Source: Lachnospiraceae bacterium AC2029 (lineage in GTDB: Bacteria > Bacillota > Clostridia > Lachnospirales > Lachnospiraceae). From it: DNA of 64,000 nt. A program made the translations under genes and the position numbers. The stretch is from assembly GCA_000703065.1 (NCBI GenBank), contig JNLK01000001.1, positions 3,122,001-3,186,000 on the forward strand, read 5' to 3'. The first letter of the stretch is position 1, and the number at the start of each line of letters is the position of its first letter. This document shows positions 18,037 to 27,122 of this stretch, in pieces. The notes under the pieces were generated by a model. The model had not been told where the DNA came from and did not search any database. It saw only the letters and a list, made by a program, of their open reading frames with translations.

Positions 18037-18801
18037 ATGGTACGATTGGCGGATAAGATCCAGGCGGCACCGCTTGGAAAGACACATTTGTTTTCTGTCG
18101 GACAGGCAGGATTTATCGTAAAGAGCGCAGCGGGCGAACTGCTGGCCATCGATCTGTATCTCTCTGACTGTGTGGAAAGGATCGAGCAGGATCCCGGTTT
18201 TCGGAGGCTTCTTCCGAGGCTGCTTTTTCCGCAGGAGATAGTATTTGACGTGGTGATCTGCACGCATCCGCATATGGATCATTTTGATATCGATGCGGTT
18301 CCTCAGCTGATGTCGAACGACAGGACCCGGCTGTTCTGCTCCGTGGACTGCGAGAAGCTGGTGAAGCAGCTGCAGATGGAGTATTTCAACTCCCGTATCA
18401 CCTATGTGAAGCCTTCCGATCATGTGACGGTGGGAAACTTCGTGATCGATTTTGTTGACTGTGATCACGGGGAAGGAGCACCGGATGCGGTTGGCGTTCT
18501 GGTGAATGTGGACAGTAAGAAGATCTATGAGACAGGAGACACCTGCCTCAGACTGGACCGGGCGATCTCGCTTCCCAGAGATCTGGATGTTCTGATCGGT
18601 CCCATCAACGGTGCATATGGAAATATGAATGAAGCGGATCTTCCTCAGCTTGCAGAGCTGCTGAAGCCGAAGACCACCATTCCCTGTCATTATGGAATGT
18701 TTGCCAATCATCACGGAGATGTGGGCAGATTCTATGAGATCATGAGCGGTATGAAGCTGCCATGTACCATGATGCGGCAGGGAGAGGGAATTACGCTGTA
18801 G
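18037..18801 (+). CDS. Metallo-beta-lactamase-fold hydrolase, UlaG-like
   Basis: A 254-residue enzyme of the metallo-beta-lactamase fold. The metal motif is H77-P-H79-M-D81-H82 in VVICTHPHMDHFD, with further ligands likely at ETGDT and at CHYGMF near the C-terminus. The overall layout resembles UlaG (ascorbate-6-phosphate lactonase) and related sugar-phosphate lactonases or phosphodiesterases. Its exact substrate is unknown. The ATG at 18037 has GGAGGAGG ending six bases upstream; the earlier TTG at 18031 overlaps that ribosome site and is unlikely. It is the second gene after the GT2 enzyme and 93 bases before the ATP-grasp gene, so it may process an intermediate of this locus. Confidence 0.82.
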   Translation: MVRLADKIQAAPLGKTHLFSVGQAGFIVKSAAGELLAIDLYLSDCVERIEQDPGFRRLLPRLLFPQEIVFDVVICTHPHMDHFDIDAVPQLMSNDRTRLFCSVDCEKLVKQLQMEYFNSRITYVKPSDHVTVGNFVIDFVDCDHGEGAPDAVGVLVNVDSKKIYETGDTCLRLDRAISLPRDLDVLIGPINGAYGNMNEADLPQLAELLKPKTTIPCHYGMFANHHGDVGRFYEIMSGMKLPCTMMRQGEGITL

Positions 18802-18868
18802 AGATCCTCTCACCCGGTGGACCCGGCATGACGGTGAGGTGTCATCCCGGACAAAGTGAAGGATCTTC
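18802..18868 (+). repeat. REP-like palindromic intergenic element
   Basis: AGATCCTCTCAC just after the stop pairs imperfectly with GTGAAGGATCT near 18856, and the core contains TGTCATCC. It belongs to the same family as the elements at 20185, 25234, 42978 and 48287. Confidence 0.55.
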
Positions 18869-18894
18869 ATTAGATAAAACGGAGGAAAGACGGA

Positions 18895-20184
18895 ATGGAA
18901 CGTGAATTTGAAGGAAAGAAGCTTCTGATCCTTGGTGGAAACCCGGAGACCACACCCCTTGTTGAGATTGCCAACAGCATGGGTATCAAGACCATCGTAT
19001 CATCGGGACGTCATACGGACCCGGCGAAGAAGGCGGCATGGAAGGCCTATGATGTGGACGGCATGGATGTGCCGGGACTGGTAGCCCTTGCCAACGAAGA
19101 GAAGGTGGACGGCGTGCTGGTCGGCGTTGCCGATATTCTGGTTCCTTCCTACTGCAAGGTGTGCGAGGCACTGAACCTTCCCTGCTACGCAACCCAGCAG
19201 ATCGTGGACGTATTTGCCTTCAAGGATATCTTCAAGGCCACCTGCGAGCGTTACGGCGTGCATGGTATCCCCGAGTTCTATCTTGATGCGGAGATGAAGC
19301 GTGAGGATCTGGACAAGATCGTATATCCCGTCATGGTAAAGCCGGTCGATAACGGCGGCGGCGTGGGTATGACCGTAGCATATAATGAAGAAGAGCTTCG
19401 GAAGGGCGTACAGGTTGCGCTGGATGCTTCCTATAAGAAGCGTTTTATCGTTGAGAAATACATGCAGTGCGAGGACATGGGCATGTACTACACCTTCAAG
19501 GACGGTGAGTGCTCAGCTTCCTGCATCTATGACCGTTACACTACAGACGAGCAGCCGGGTCTGTCCCGTGTCTGCCTGGGCGGAACCTATCCCTCCAAGC
19601 ATCTGGATGAGTACTTCAGCCGGATGCATGAAAATGCAGTCCGCATGTTCAGGGAGATCGGTATCCGAAACGGTATCCTGATGCTGTCCGGTTTCTTCGA
19701 GAACGGAGAGTTCTATGTCTATGATACCGGCTTCCGTCTTCAGGGCGAGGCTCCCCATCTGCTGATGAAGGCCATTCATGGCTTCGATCAGAGAGAGATG
19801 CTGATCCGCTTTGCGCTGACAGGTTCCGAGGGAGATGTGGATCTGGCAAGAGACGATGACACCTACCTTCGCGGAAAGCATGCGGCTACTCTCTGGTTCC
19901 TTCTGAGAAAGGGTAAGATCGCGAAGATCGAGGGCCTTTCCGCATGGGAGCAGGATCCCTGTGCCATCGAGAATATCCAGCGTCTGCATGAGGGAGACGA
20001 GGTACTTCCCGAATGGATCGGAAATGAGAAGCAGGTTCTGACCAGACTGTATCTGGTATGTGATACCAAGGAGCAGCTGGCGGAGCGCCTGAAGCATTAC
20101 ATGGCGACCGTACATGTATACAATGAAGCCGGAGAGGACCTGTGTCTTAAGGGCTTCGATGTGGATAAAGCGCTGGAACTGTAA
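18895..20184 (+). CDS. ATP-grasp domain carboxylate ligase
   Basis: A 429-residue ATP-grasp enzyme. The N-terminal pre-ATP-grasp domain starts KKLLILGGNPETTPLVEIA; the ATP-binding part includes VYPVMVKPVDNGGGVGM (Lys for phosphate and the Gly-rich lid loop) and FIVEKYMQCEDMGMYYTF. Such enzymes join a carboxylate to an amine, thiol or similar group through an acyl-phosphate. It resembles PurK- or carbamoyl-phosphate-synthase-like members often found in surface polysaccharide clusters, where they attach amino acids or build unusual amide groups. The ATG at 18895 follows GGAGGAAAG. It stands between the UlaG-like hydrolase and an SDR, and a REP-like element begins one base after its stop. Substrates are unknown. 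Confidence 0.85.
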   Translation: MEREFEGKKLLILGGNPETTPLVEIANSMGIKTIVSSGRHTDPAKKAAWKAYDVDGMDVPGLVALANEEKVDGVLVGVADILVPSYCKVCEALNLPCYATQQIVDVFAFKDIFKATCERYGVHGIPEFYLDAEMKREDLDKIVYPVMVKPVDNGGGVGMTVAYNEEELRKGVQVALDASYKKRFIVEKYMQCEDMGMYYTFKDGECSASCIYDRYTTDEQPGLSRVCLGGTYPSKHLDEYFSRMHENAVRMFREIGIRNGILMLSGFFENGEFYVYDTGFRLQGEAPHLLMKAIHGFDQREMLIRFALTGSEGDVDLARDDDTYLRGKHAATLWFLLRKGKIAKIEGLSAWEQDPCAIENIQRLHEGDEVLPEWIGNEKQVLTRLYLVCDTKEQLAERLKHYMATVHVYNEAGEDLCLKGFDVDKALEL

Positions 20185-20241
20185 TGTCATGAAGGATCGT
20201 ATGAAAGAAAAGATTCTTCGCCCTGTGGGCTCAGAATGACA
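20185..20241 (+). repeat. REP-like palindromic element
   Basis: Starts TGTCATGAAGGATC directly after the ATP-grasp stop and ends CTCAGAATGACA, the complementary end of the same repeat family. It is followed at once by the 29-bp tandem array. Confidence 0.55.
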
Positions 20242-20246
20242 ATAGC

Positions 20247-20400
20247 ATGTCATCCTGAGAGACGAAGCGGGGTGCATGTCATCCTGAGAGACGAAGCGGG
20301 GTGCATGTCATCCTGAGAGACGAAGCGGGGTGCATGTCATCCTGAGAGACGAAGCGGGGTGCATGTCATCCTGAGAGGCGAAGCCTCGAAGGATCTCACA
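20247..20400 (+). repeat. 29-bp tandem repeat derived from the REP-like element
   Basis: Four identical 29-bp units begin at 20247, 20276, 20305 and 20334, each starting ATGTCATCCTGAGAGACGAA and ending GCGGGGTGC. A fifth unit from 20363 diverges after GAGAGG into the usual family end (CGAAGGATCT). The array lacks any variable spacers. It fills most of the gap between the ATP-grasp and SDR genes. Confidence 0.9.
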
Positions 20401-20414
20401 TATGAGGATATAGT

Positions 20415-21185
20415 ATGTCAGAGAAGAGATTAAAAGATAAGGTCATCGTCATTTCCGGCGGTACCAAGGGCGTCGGCCGCGCTGTGGCCGAGGTCTGCGG
20501 ACAGGAGGGCGCGAAGGTGGTGATCGGCGGCCGGGACGAAAAGGCCGGCAAGAAGATCGTGAAGAACATTAAGACCTATGGGTCGGAGGCAATCTTCGTT
20601 CACACGGATCTTCTGAAGGTGGAGGATTGTAAGAAACTGTTCGATGTGACCTACGAGACCTTAGGCAAGGTGGACGGCTTCTTCAACTATGCCGGTGTGA
20701 CTCCGGTGTCCCCGCTGGATACCTGTGATGAGGAAACCTTTGACTGGGTGATGGATGTGAATTTCAAGGCCGCATTTTTCTGCTGCCAGCAGGCGGTGAA
20801 GTACATGCGCATGAACGGCGGCGGAAGCATCGTCCTGACCGGTTCGGCCCATGCCTGGGGCGGACAGAAGGACCGTGCGGCATACGCCTGCAGCAAGGGC
20901 GTGCTCCGGATCCTGATGGAGCATATCGCACATCAGTATTCTTCGGAAATGATCCGCTGCAACTACCTGACTCTGGGCTGGACGCCTACGGAGGGTGAGG
21001 TGGCACTCCGGATCTCCCTGGGAGAGAGTGAGGCCGAGCTTCGCCAGAGAGCCGCAGAGGTTCTTCCCATGGGACGTATGTGCGAACGAAGCGACTACGT
21101 GGAAGCACTGGTGTATCTCTTCAGTGATGCCAGCTCCATGATGACCGGATCCACCTTCCGGATCACGGCCGGAGAGTACATCTGA
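20415..21185 (+). CDS. Short-chain dehydrogenase/reductase
   Basis: A 256-residue classical SDR, an NAD(P)-dependent oxidoreductase. The cofactor motif GGTKGVG is near the N-terminus, NYAG follows the fourth strand (FFNYAGV), and the catalytic triad is S144 (LTGSAH), Y157 and K161 (YACSKG). Family members in surface loci reduce or oxidise sugar or polyol precursors; fatty-acyl or other substrates are also possible. The ATG at 20415 has only a weak GAGG ribosome site, close to the repeat array. It is followed after 113 bases by the licD-like gene. Confidence 0.87.
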   Translation: MSEKRLKDKVIVISGGTKGVGRAVAEVCGQEGAKVVIGGRDEKAGKKIVKNIKTYGSEAIFVHTDLLKVEDCKKLFDVTYETLGKVDGFFNYAGVTPVSPLDTCDEETFDWVMDVNFKAAFFCCQQAVKYMRMNGGGSIVLTGSAHAWGGQKDRAAYACSKGVLRILMEHIAHQYSSEMIRCNYLTLGWTPTEGEVALRISLGESEAELRQRAAEVLPMGRMCERSDYVEALVYLFSDASSMMTGSTFRITAGEYI

Positions 21186-21298
21186 TCACGAAATACGAGA
21201 TCTGAACGAATGAAGTGTATATATCCCCTGTAAACCATGGGTTTATGCTCCGGGATCCGGAGACAGCGCAGGACGGCTGAGGGGAAAAGGAGGAGAAA

Positions 21299-22225
21299 AT
21301 GACAGAGGTTGAACGTTTATTGGAGAACGGGTTTATCACGAAGGAATTTCTGGAGCCGGAGGTTCGCTGCGATTACAAGATCCCGACGGAAATGAAGAAG
21401 GTCTGGGCCATTGAAATGGATCTGTTCCGCGAGGTCAGCAGAGTCTGCGAGGAGCATCACCTGCGGTACTGGATCACTTACGGAACCCTGTTGGGTGCGG
21501 TACGCCATAAGGGTTATATTCCCTGGGATGATGATTTTGACATCATGATGCCCCGTGCGGACTATCAGAAGCTGATCCGTCTGCAGAAGGAATTTAAGGC
21601 ACCGTATTTCTTCCAGACCACGCAGAACGATGTGGACTATTACAGTTCCTTCGCCCGGCTGAGAAACAGCAATACCACCGGAATTCTGGTATCTCCTAAC
21701 AACCGCTGCAACAACGGAATTTATATCGACATTTATCCTCTGGACGGTGCACCGAAGACCCCGCTGAAGCGGAAATGGGTCCTGTTCCTGAATCAGACAA
21801 GAAATGTCCTTGCTCATGCATATGTATTCAATATCAATCCCAGCAAGCTGACACGTCTTGCCCATAAGATCCTGCACCTGCCCTTTGTTCCCTATGATCC
21901 GGTGAAAACCTACAAGAAGGTTAACGGAACGGCTGCAAAGGTAAAGTGGAAGGATGCGGACCGGGTAGGACTGATCGCGTTCCCATTCAAGTACGGAGAG
22001 GAATATCTGTCGGATAAGAAGAATTTCCGTAAGACGGTATGGCTGGATTACGAATTCATGAAAATGCCGGCGCCTGTGGGATATGATCAGTTCCTGCGGG
22101 ATAACTACGGGGAATATATGGAGTTCCCGCCGGTAGAGGACCGCGGTGCATGGCACGATTTCGTGTTTGAACCGGATGTTCCCTATAAGGAATACAAGGG
22201 CCCCCGGACCAATCACGAGGCTTAA
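21299..22225 (+). CDS. LicD family phosphotransferase
   Basis: A 308-residue LicD-family enzyme. The defining block is YWITYGTLLGAVRHKGYIPW followed by DDDFDIMMPRADY, the nucleotidyltransferase-like active site with its acidic residues. LicD enzymes move phosphocholine (or another phospho-substituent) from a CDP-activated donor to sugars of teichoic acids or capsule. The ATG at 21299 follows AAGGAGGAG. No licA/licB/licC genes (choline uptake and activation) are seen here, so the donor may be made elsewhere or may not be choline. The nearby CW-binding surface protein would fit a choline-decorated wall. A transglutaminase-like gene follows after 57 bases. Confidence 0.88.
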   Translation: MTEVERLLENGFITKEFLEPEVRCDYKIPTEMKKVWAIEMDLFREVSRVCEEHHLRYWITYGTLLGAVRHKGYIPWDDDFDIMMPRADYQKLIRLQKEFKAPYFFQTTQNDVDYYSSFARLRNSNTTGILVSPNNRCNNGIYIDIYPLDGAPKTPLKRKWVLFLNQTRNVLAHAYVFNINPSKLTRLAHKILHLPFVPYDPVKTYKKVNGTAAKVKWKDADRVGLIAFPFKYGEEYLSDKKNFRKTVWLDYEFMKMPAPVGYDQFLRDNYGEYMEFPPVEDRGAWHDFVFEPDVPYKEYKGPRTNHEA

Positions 22226-22282
22226 ACTCGAAGTATTGGTTCGAATGATTAGTTCTGTTAGATAGGAGAGTAGTTTTTTCCG

Positions 22283-23638
22283 ATGGAAGAGACCAATTCT
22301 GTAAATGCGGTGCTGGAAAAGATCCGTATAGCGTCCAGGAAGAAGAGAAGAAAACGCCTGATCATTCTTCTGACGCCGATCGTGATCTTTTTCCTGGCTG
22401 CCGGAGCTTACATGATATATCGTTTTTATGAAAATATCCGACCCGGTGTGACATTGGAAGCAGGATCGCCAAACCCGACGCTTGACGACTTCCTTTATGA
22501 ACACCGGGAGCATACAACCTGCGATACGGATCTTGCAGGCCTGGATATGCGGAAACCCGGGGAACACACGATAGGATTTTCCTGGGGCTTTCTGCATACC
22601 TCATCAAAGCTGATCATCCGGGATACCGTGGCTCCGGTGGGAGAGACAAAGGATCTGATGGTTAAGGTCGGCGAGAACCTGAACGTGGACGATTTCCTGG
22701 TATCCGCAGAGGATGTGACGGATCTGTCCATGAAATTTTCTGTTGAACCGGACTGCTCGAAGGAGGGCGTCCAGAACGTCAGCATCACTCTTGAAGATGC
22801 CGGCGGAAATGTGTCGGTCCTTCCTGCAAAGCTGACGGTATATGATGAGAAAAATGTGCCCATAATCAAAGGGGCCGAGGACCGGACGATCTATGTGGGA
22901 GATACAATCTCCTACCGGTCCGGTATCACCATTGTGGATGCACTGGATGAGAATCCGACACTGGAGATCGATAATTCTTCCGTGAACATGGACGTTCCGG
23001 GAGTGTATACGGTCACCTATAAGGCAACCGATATGTGCGGCAGGTCAAGCAGTGTTTCGGTGAAGGTACATGTAGAAGAGAAGCCTGCGAATTACCAGGA
23101 TATTCAGGTGCTCAATACAAAGGCCGATGAGCTGCTGAAGGGACTGATCAATGACAGAATGTCCGATATCGACAAGGCCTTCGCCATCTTCCGGTGGACC
23201 AGGCTTCAGATTCCGTGGATCGCAGTGGGCTCCCATGATAATGATGTGGATCAGGCCATCATGGGACTGGAAGGTAACAGCGGGGACTGCTACGTTCATG
23301 CGCTGGTATGCAAGATCCTGCTGGAGCGTGTCGGCTTTCTTGTGCTGATGATCGAGAAGAAGACGATCACGGGAACCCATTACTGGCTGAAGGTGAATGT
23401 GGACGGGAGCTGGTACAATATGGATCCCTCACCCATTTACATCAGAAATTTCGTGCCCTTCCTGGCTACGGATAATGAACTGCAGGTTGAGTCCACGAAG
23501 TATCGGCCGAACCTGTATGCACTGGAGGACGATCCCTATCCGCCCTCGCCGAATACAAGCCCGGTGTCAGTGGTGTTTAAGGACGGTGATTATGTCCTGA
23601 CGAAGAGGACGGGGACCGTTATTGTTGCAGGAGAATAA
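22283..23638 (+). CDS. Membrane-anchored transglutaminase-like protein with Ig-like domains
   Basis: A 451-residue protein with a Lys/Arg-rich start and one N-terminal TM segment (LIILLTPIVIFFLAAGAYMIY), so the rest faces outside. Residues ~60-265 look like two or three beta-rich bacterial Ig-like domains (for example VYTVTYKATDMCGRSSSVSV). The C-terminal domain is transglutaminase-like with C336 (GDCYVHALVC), H366 (GTHYWLK) and D381 (YNMDP) as a complete Cys-His-Asp triad. It could cleave or cross-link surface peptides or proteins. It lies seven bases before the adenylation gene, so it is in one operon with the Dlt-like set. Confidence 0.82.
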   Translation: MEETNSVNAVLEKIRIASRKKRRKRLIILLTPIVIFFLAAGAYMIYRFYENIRPGVTLEAGSPNPTLDDFLYEHREHTTCDTDLAGLDMRKPGEHTIGFSWGFLHTSSKLIIRDTVAPVGETKDLMVKVGENLNVDDFLVSAEDVTDLSMKFSVEPDCSKEGVQNVSITLEDAGGNVSVLPAKLTVYDEKNVPIIKGAEDRTIYVGDTISYRSGITIVDALDENPTLEIDNSSVNMDVPGVYTVTYKATDMCGRSSSVSVKVHVEEKPANYQDIQVLNTKADELLKGLINDRMSDIDKAFAIFRWTRLQIPWIAVGSHDNDVDQAIMGLEGNSGDCYVHALVCKILLERVGFLVLMIEKKTITGTHYWLKVNVDGSWYNMDPSPIYIRNFVPFLATDNELQVESTKYRPNLYALEDDPYPPSPNTSPVSVVFKDGDYVLTKRTGTVIVAGE

Positions 23639-23644
23639 ACGATC

Positions 23645-25159
23645 ATGACAAATGTTTTGGAATATATGGAGGGGACCGTAGACCGTGTCCCCGATAAGCT
23701 GGCCTTCTCAAACGGAGAGGAAGGGATCACCTTCCGTGAGCTTTCGGATCGGGCCAAAGCCATCGGAAGCGCACTTCACTCAAAGGGGCATTACAGAGAA
23801 CCGGTGGTCGTATACATGCGGAAGCATCCCAATATGGTAAATGCCTTCTTCGGCGTTCTGTACAGCGGCTGCTACTATGTACCCATCGATGAGGAAATGC
23901 CGGTCCACAGGATCCGTCTGATCCTGGATACCCTTCAGCCGAAGGCGGTCATCTGTGATGAAGAGACAGCAGCCCATGCGAAGGAGCTGGGCTACGAAGA
24001 GAATATCCTGATGTTCTCCGACCTGGTAAAGGAGGAGATCTCAGAGGAAGCGCTTCGGGATATCCGGAGAAAGAGTCTGGACATCGATCCCATTTATGTG
24101 GTATTTACCTCCGGTTCCACCGGAGTACCCAAGGGAGTTGTGGCATGCCACCGCTCCGTCATTGATTATATCGAGACCCTGTCGGAGGTGTTGGAATTCT
24201 CAGGGGAGACCGTATTCGGAAATCAGACGCCGCTTTACTTCGACGCCTGCCTGAAGGAGCTTTATCCTACACTGAAATTCGGAGCCACCACCTACCTGAT
24301 CCCGAAGAACCTGTTCATGTTCCCGGTGAAGCTGGTGGAATATCTGAATGAGCATAAGATCAATACCGTCTGCTGGGTGGTTTCCGCGCTGACCATCGTT
24401 TCTTCCTTCGGTACATTTGATACGGTGAAGCCGGAATATCTGACAAATATCGCATTTGGCAGCGAGGTGTTCCCCGTAAAGCAGCTGAAGATCTGGAGAG
24501 AGACACTTCCGAATGCCCGGTTCACGAATCTGTACGGACCGACGGAAGCAACCGGAATGTGCTGCTATTACAGGGTGGAACGGGATTTTGAACCCGGAGA
24601 GGTGATCCCCATCGGCGGACCCTTCCGGAATACGGAGATCCTGCTGCTGACGCCGGACGGACAGCCTGCAGGGGAAGGGGAGACCGGAGAGATCACGGTG
24701 CGAGGAACCTCGGTCACTCTGGGGTACTTCAACAATCCGGAGAAGACCTCCGAGAGCTTCGTGCAGAATCCTCTGAATCCCTTCTATCCGGAGATCGTAT
24801 ACCGGACCGGGGATCTGGCAAAGAGAAATGAAAGAGGAGAGCTGATCTTCCTGTCCCGTAAGGATGACCAGATCAAGCATATGGGACACAGGATCGAGCT
24901 TGGCGAGATCGAGGCCGTGACAGCACTGCTGGACGGGATCCGGAGTGTCTGCTGTGTCTTCAATCCGGAGAAGAATAAGATCGCGCTCTACTATACAGGA
25001 GATCCGGAGGAGCTGGCGCTGAAGTCGGAGCTGAAGAAGAAGCTTCCACGCTACATGCTTCCCCACGGAGTCTTCCGCCTGGACAGCATGCCCTACACAC
25101 CGAACGGAAAGGTGGACCGGAGCCTGCTGAAGAAGCGTTATATGGAAACCGGAAAGTGA
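23645..25159 (+). CDS. Amino-acid adenylation enzyme, DltA-like
   Basis: A 504-residue ANL-superfamily enzyme that would adenylate a carboxylic acid with ATP and load it on a carrier protein. The P-loop-like motif is VFTSGSTGVPKG; later motifs are NLYGPTEAT, YRTGDLAKRNERGEL and the C-terminal catalytic Lys region PYTPNGKVDRSLL. Length and arrangement match DltA (D-alanine to D-alanyl carrier protein ligase), but I cannot confirm D-alanine as substrate. It lies seven bases after the transglutaminase gene and is followed by the carrier, MBOAT and SGNH-like genes, the order known from dltABCD-type loci. A REP-like element separates it from the carrier gene. Confidence 0.85.
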   Translation: MTNVLEYMEGTVDRVPDKLAFSNGEEGITFRELSDRAKAIGSALHSKGHYREPVVVYMRKHPNMVNAFFGVLYSGCYYVPIDEEMPVHRIRLILDTLQPKAVICDEETAAHAKELGYEENILMFSDLVKEEISEEALRDIRRKSLDIDPIYVVFTSGSTGVPKGVVACHRSVIDYIETLSEVLEFSGETVFGNQTPLYFDACLKELYPTLKFGATTYLIPKNLFMFPVKLVEYLNEHKINTVCWVVSALTIVSSFGTFDTVKPEYLTNIAFGSEVFPVKQLKIWRETLPNARFTNLYGPTEATGMCCYYRVERDFEPGEVIPIGGPFRNTEILLLTPDGQPAGEGETGEITVRGTSVTLGYFNNPEKTSESFVQNPLNPFYPEIVYRTGDLAKRNERGELIFLSRKDDQIKHMGHRIELGEIEAVTALLDGIRSVCCVFNPEKNKIALYYTGDPEELALKSELKKKLPRYMLPHGVFRLDSMPYTPNGKVDRSLLKKRYMETGK

Positions 25160-25233
25160 TATCGTTCTGAACGGGCAAGGCCCGGAACGAGGCGGATGGC
25201 ATTCTGAGCACGGAAGGCCGGGAATGAAGTAGA

Positions 25234-25279
25234 TGACATTCTGAGAGCTGAGTTTTTCAGCCTATGTCTCGGAATGACA
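25234..25279 (+). repeat. REP-like palindromic element between adenylation and carrier genes
   Basis: TGACATTCTGAG (25234-25245) pairs with CTCGGAATGACA (25268-25279); an inner GAGCTGAG/CAGC stem is possible. Same family as the other TGTCATCCTGAG elements. It sits within the presumed operon. Confidence 0.6.
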
Positions 25280-25296
25280 GAATATAGGAGGAAATT

Positions 25297-25524
25297 ATGG
25301 ACGAACTGCTGGACATTTTGAAGGAACTGCATCCTGAGGTGGATTACGAGATCTGTGACACCCTGGTGGATGACAAGATCCTGGATTCTTTTGACATCGT
25401 ATCCCTGATCACGGAGATCAATGATACATTTGACGTAAAGATCCCCGCTTCGGAGATCATTCCGGAGAATTTCAATTCGGCAGCGGCGCTCTGGGCCCTG
25501 ATCGAGAGACTGATGGACGAGTAA
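25297..25524 (+). CDS. Acyl carrier protein, DltC-like
   Basis: A 75-residue acidic four-helix carrier protein. The phosphopantetheine attachment site is S31 in ILDSFDIVSL. It would carry the acid activated by the upstream adenylation enzyme as a thioester and present it to the MBOAT protein at the membrane. Length fits DltC (about 78). TAGGAGG is well placed before the ATG. It is four bases from the MBOAT gene, so the two are translationally close. Confidence 0.88.
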   Translation: MDELLDILKELHPEVDYEICDTLVDDKILDSFDIVSLITEINDTFDVKIPASEIIPENFNSAAALWALIERLMDE

Positions 25525-25528
25525 ACCC

Positions 25529-27103
25529 ATGTCATTCGTATCTTATCAGTTTATACTTTTTCTGGCAGGACTCATCCTGCTGTACTATGTGCTTCCCAGG
25601 AAGGTGCAATGGATGCTGCTTCTTGCAGGGAGTCTGACTTTTTATGCCTTTTCGGGACCGAAGTATCTGATCTACATGGCAGTGACGATCCTTACCACCT
25701 ATGGAGCGACCATGGGGATCGAGAAGGTCTGGGGACGTCAGGATGCCTGGGTGAAGGAGCACAAGGGGATCAGCAGAGAAGAGAAGAAGGCCTACAAAGC
25801 AGGGATGACCAGGAAGGCCAAGCTGATCCTGGTGCTGTGCCTTCTGGTGAATCTCGGGATCCTCGCCGTAATTAAATATACCGACTTTCTGCTGGAGAAT
25901 CTGAACGGGATCTTCGGGACGGAGTTTGAACTCCACCATTTTATCCTGCCTCTCGGAATCTCCTTTTACATGTTCCAAAGTCTTGGCTATGTGATCGATG
26001 TATACCGGCGGAAATATCCTGCTGAGAGGAACCTTGCGAAGGTTGCGCTTTTCACATCCTTCTTCCCCCAGGTGATCCAGGGACCCATCAGCCGGTTTGA
26101 CGATCTTTCCAAGGGACTTTTTGCGGAGCATAAGTTCGATTCGAAGAATTTCTACTACGGACTCCTGCGTGTCTGCTGGGGCTTCTTCAAGAAACTTGTG
26201 ATCGCTGACCGTCTGGCTCCCGTGATCGTAACGCTGACCGCGGATACGGATAAGTATCCCGGCGTTTATGTGCTTGCAACGATCTTCTTCTATGCAGTCC
26301 AGCTCTATGCGGACTTCACGGGCGGTATCGACATCACCATCGGTGTTGCCAGGATGCTGGGAATCCCGGTGGCAGAGAACTTCCAGCGGCCGTACTTCTC
26401 GAAAAATATCGCAGAGTACTGGAGACGCTGGCACATCACCATGGGAACCTGGTTCAAGGACTACATTTTCTATCCTGTTTCCGTAAGCGGATGGATGCTG
26501 AAGATCTCCAAGAAGTCCAGAGAGAAGCTGGGACCCGCGCTTGGCAAGAGGATCCCGGTATACCTTTCCACCATCATCGTATGGTTTGCCACCGGTATCT
26601 GGCACGGGGCGGCCTGGAACTTCATCGTCTGGGGAATGCTGAACTGTCTGGTACTGCTGGTTTCCCAGGAGCTGGCGCCGCTGTATAAGAAATTCCATGA
26701 TCACTGCGGCTTCTCCAATACCGCCTTTTGGAACGGCGTACAGATCGTCCGGACCTTCTGGCTCATGGGCCTGATCCGTATCCTGGATGTTTATCGAAAT
26801 GTACCGCTGACCTTCCGCATGGTGGGAAGCATGTTTACCACACCCAACTGGGGTGCGGTTTCCGACGGAAGCTTCCTGGAGCTGGGAGCAAGTCTTGCGG
26901 ACTTCATCGTGGTGGGGATCGGCTTCCTTGTGATCTTTGTGGTCAGCTTCCTGGCGGAGCGGAAGCCCATAGAGGAACGACTGGATACCAAGCCGGTATT
27001 CGTACATTATTTTCTGCTCTGGATCCTGATCCTGGCGATCGTCGTATTCGGAGCATATGGGATCGGCTTTGATGCAACACAGTTCATCTATAACCAGTTC
27101 TGA
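25529..27103 (+). CDS. MBOAT family membrane O-acyltransferase, DltB/AlgI-like
   Basis: A 524-residue polytopic membrane protein of the MBOAT family, with about ten hydrophobic segments. Conserved blocks are LPLGISFYMFQSLGYVIDVY, FFPQVIQGPISRF, the FTGGIDI region and the catalytic-His segment GIWHGAAWNFIVWG with H359. MBOATs of this group accept an acyl group from a carrier protein in the cytosol and pass it across the membrane to an extracytoplasmic acceptor. The C-terminal part has extra TM helices, as in AlgI/PatA types. It overlaps functionally with the adjacent carrier protein and SGNH-like gene. The acyl group and final polymer are not readable. Confidence 0.9.
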   Translation: MSFVSYQFILFLAGLILLYYVLPRKVQWMLLLAGSLTFYAFSGPKYLIYMAVTILTTYGATMGIEKVWGRQDAWVKEHKGISREEKKAYKAGMTRKAKLILVLCLLVNLGILAVIKYTDFLLENLNGIFGTEFELHHFILPLGISFYMFQSLGYVIDVYRRKYPAERNLAKVALFTSFFPQVIQGPISRFDDLSKGLFAEHKFDSKNFYYGLLRVCWGFFKKLVIADRLAPVIVTLTADTDKYPGVYVLATIFFYAVQLYADFTGGIDITIGVARMLGIPVAENFQRPYFSKNIAEYWRRWHITMGTWFKDYIFYPVSVSGWMLKISKKSREKLGPALGKRIPVYLSTIIVWFATGIWHGAAWNFIVWGMLNCLVLLVSQELAPLYKKFHDHCGFSNTAFWNGVQIVRTFWLMGLIRILDVYRNVPLTFRMVGSMFTTPNWGAVSDGSFLELGASLADFIVVGIGFLVIFVVSFLAERKPIEERLDTKPVFVHYFLLWILILAIVVFGAYGIGFDATQFIYNQF

Positions 27104-27122
27104 CGGAAGGAGGTAGGGCACG

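Noticed and set aside
20247-20400. 29-bp repeats as a CRISPR array
   Set aside because: Units are directly adjacent with no spacers, and no cas gene is near.
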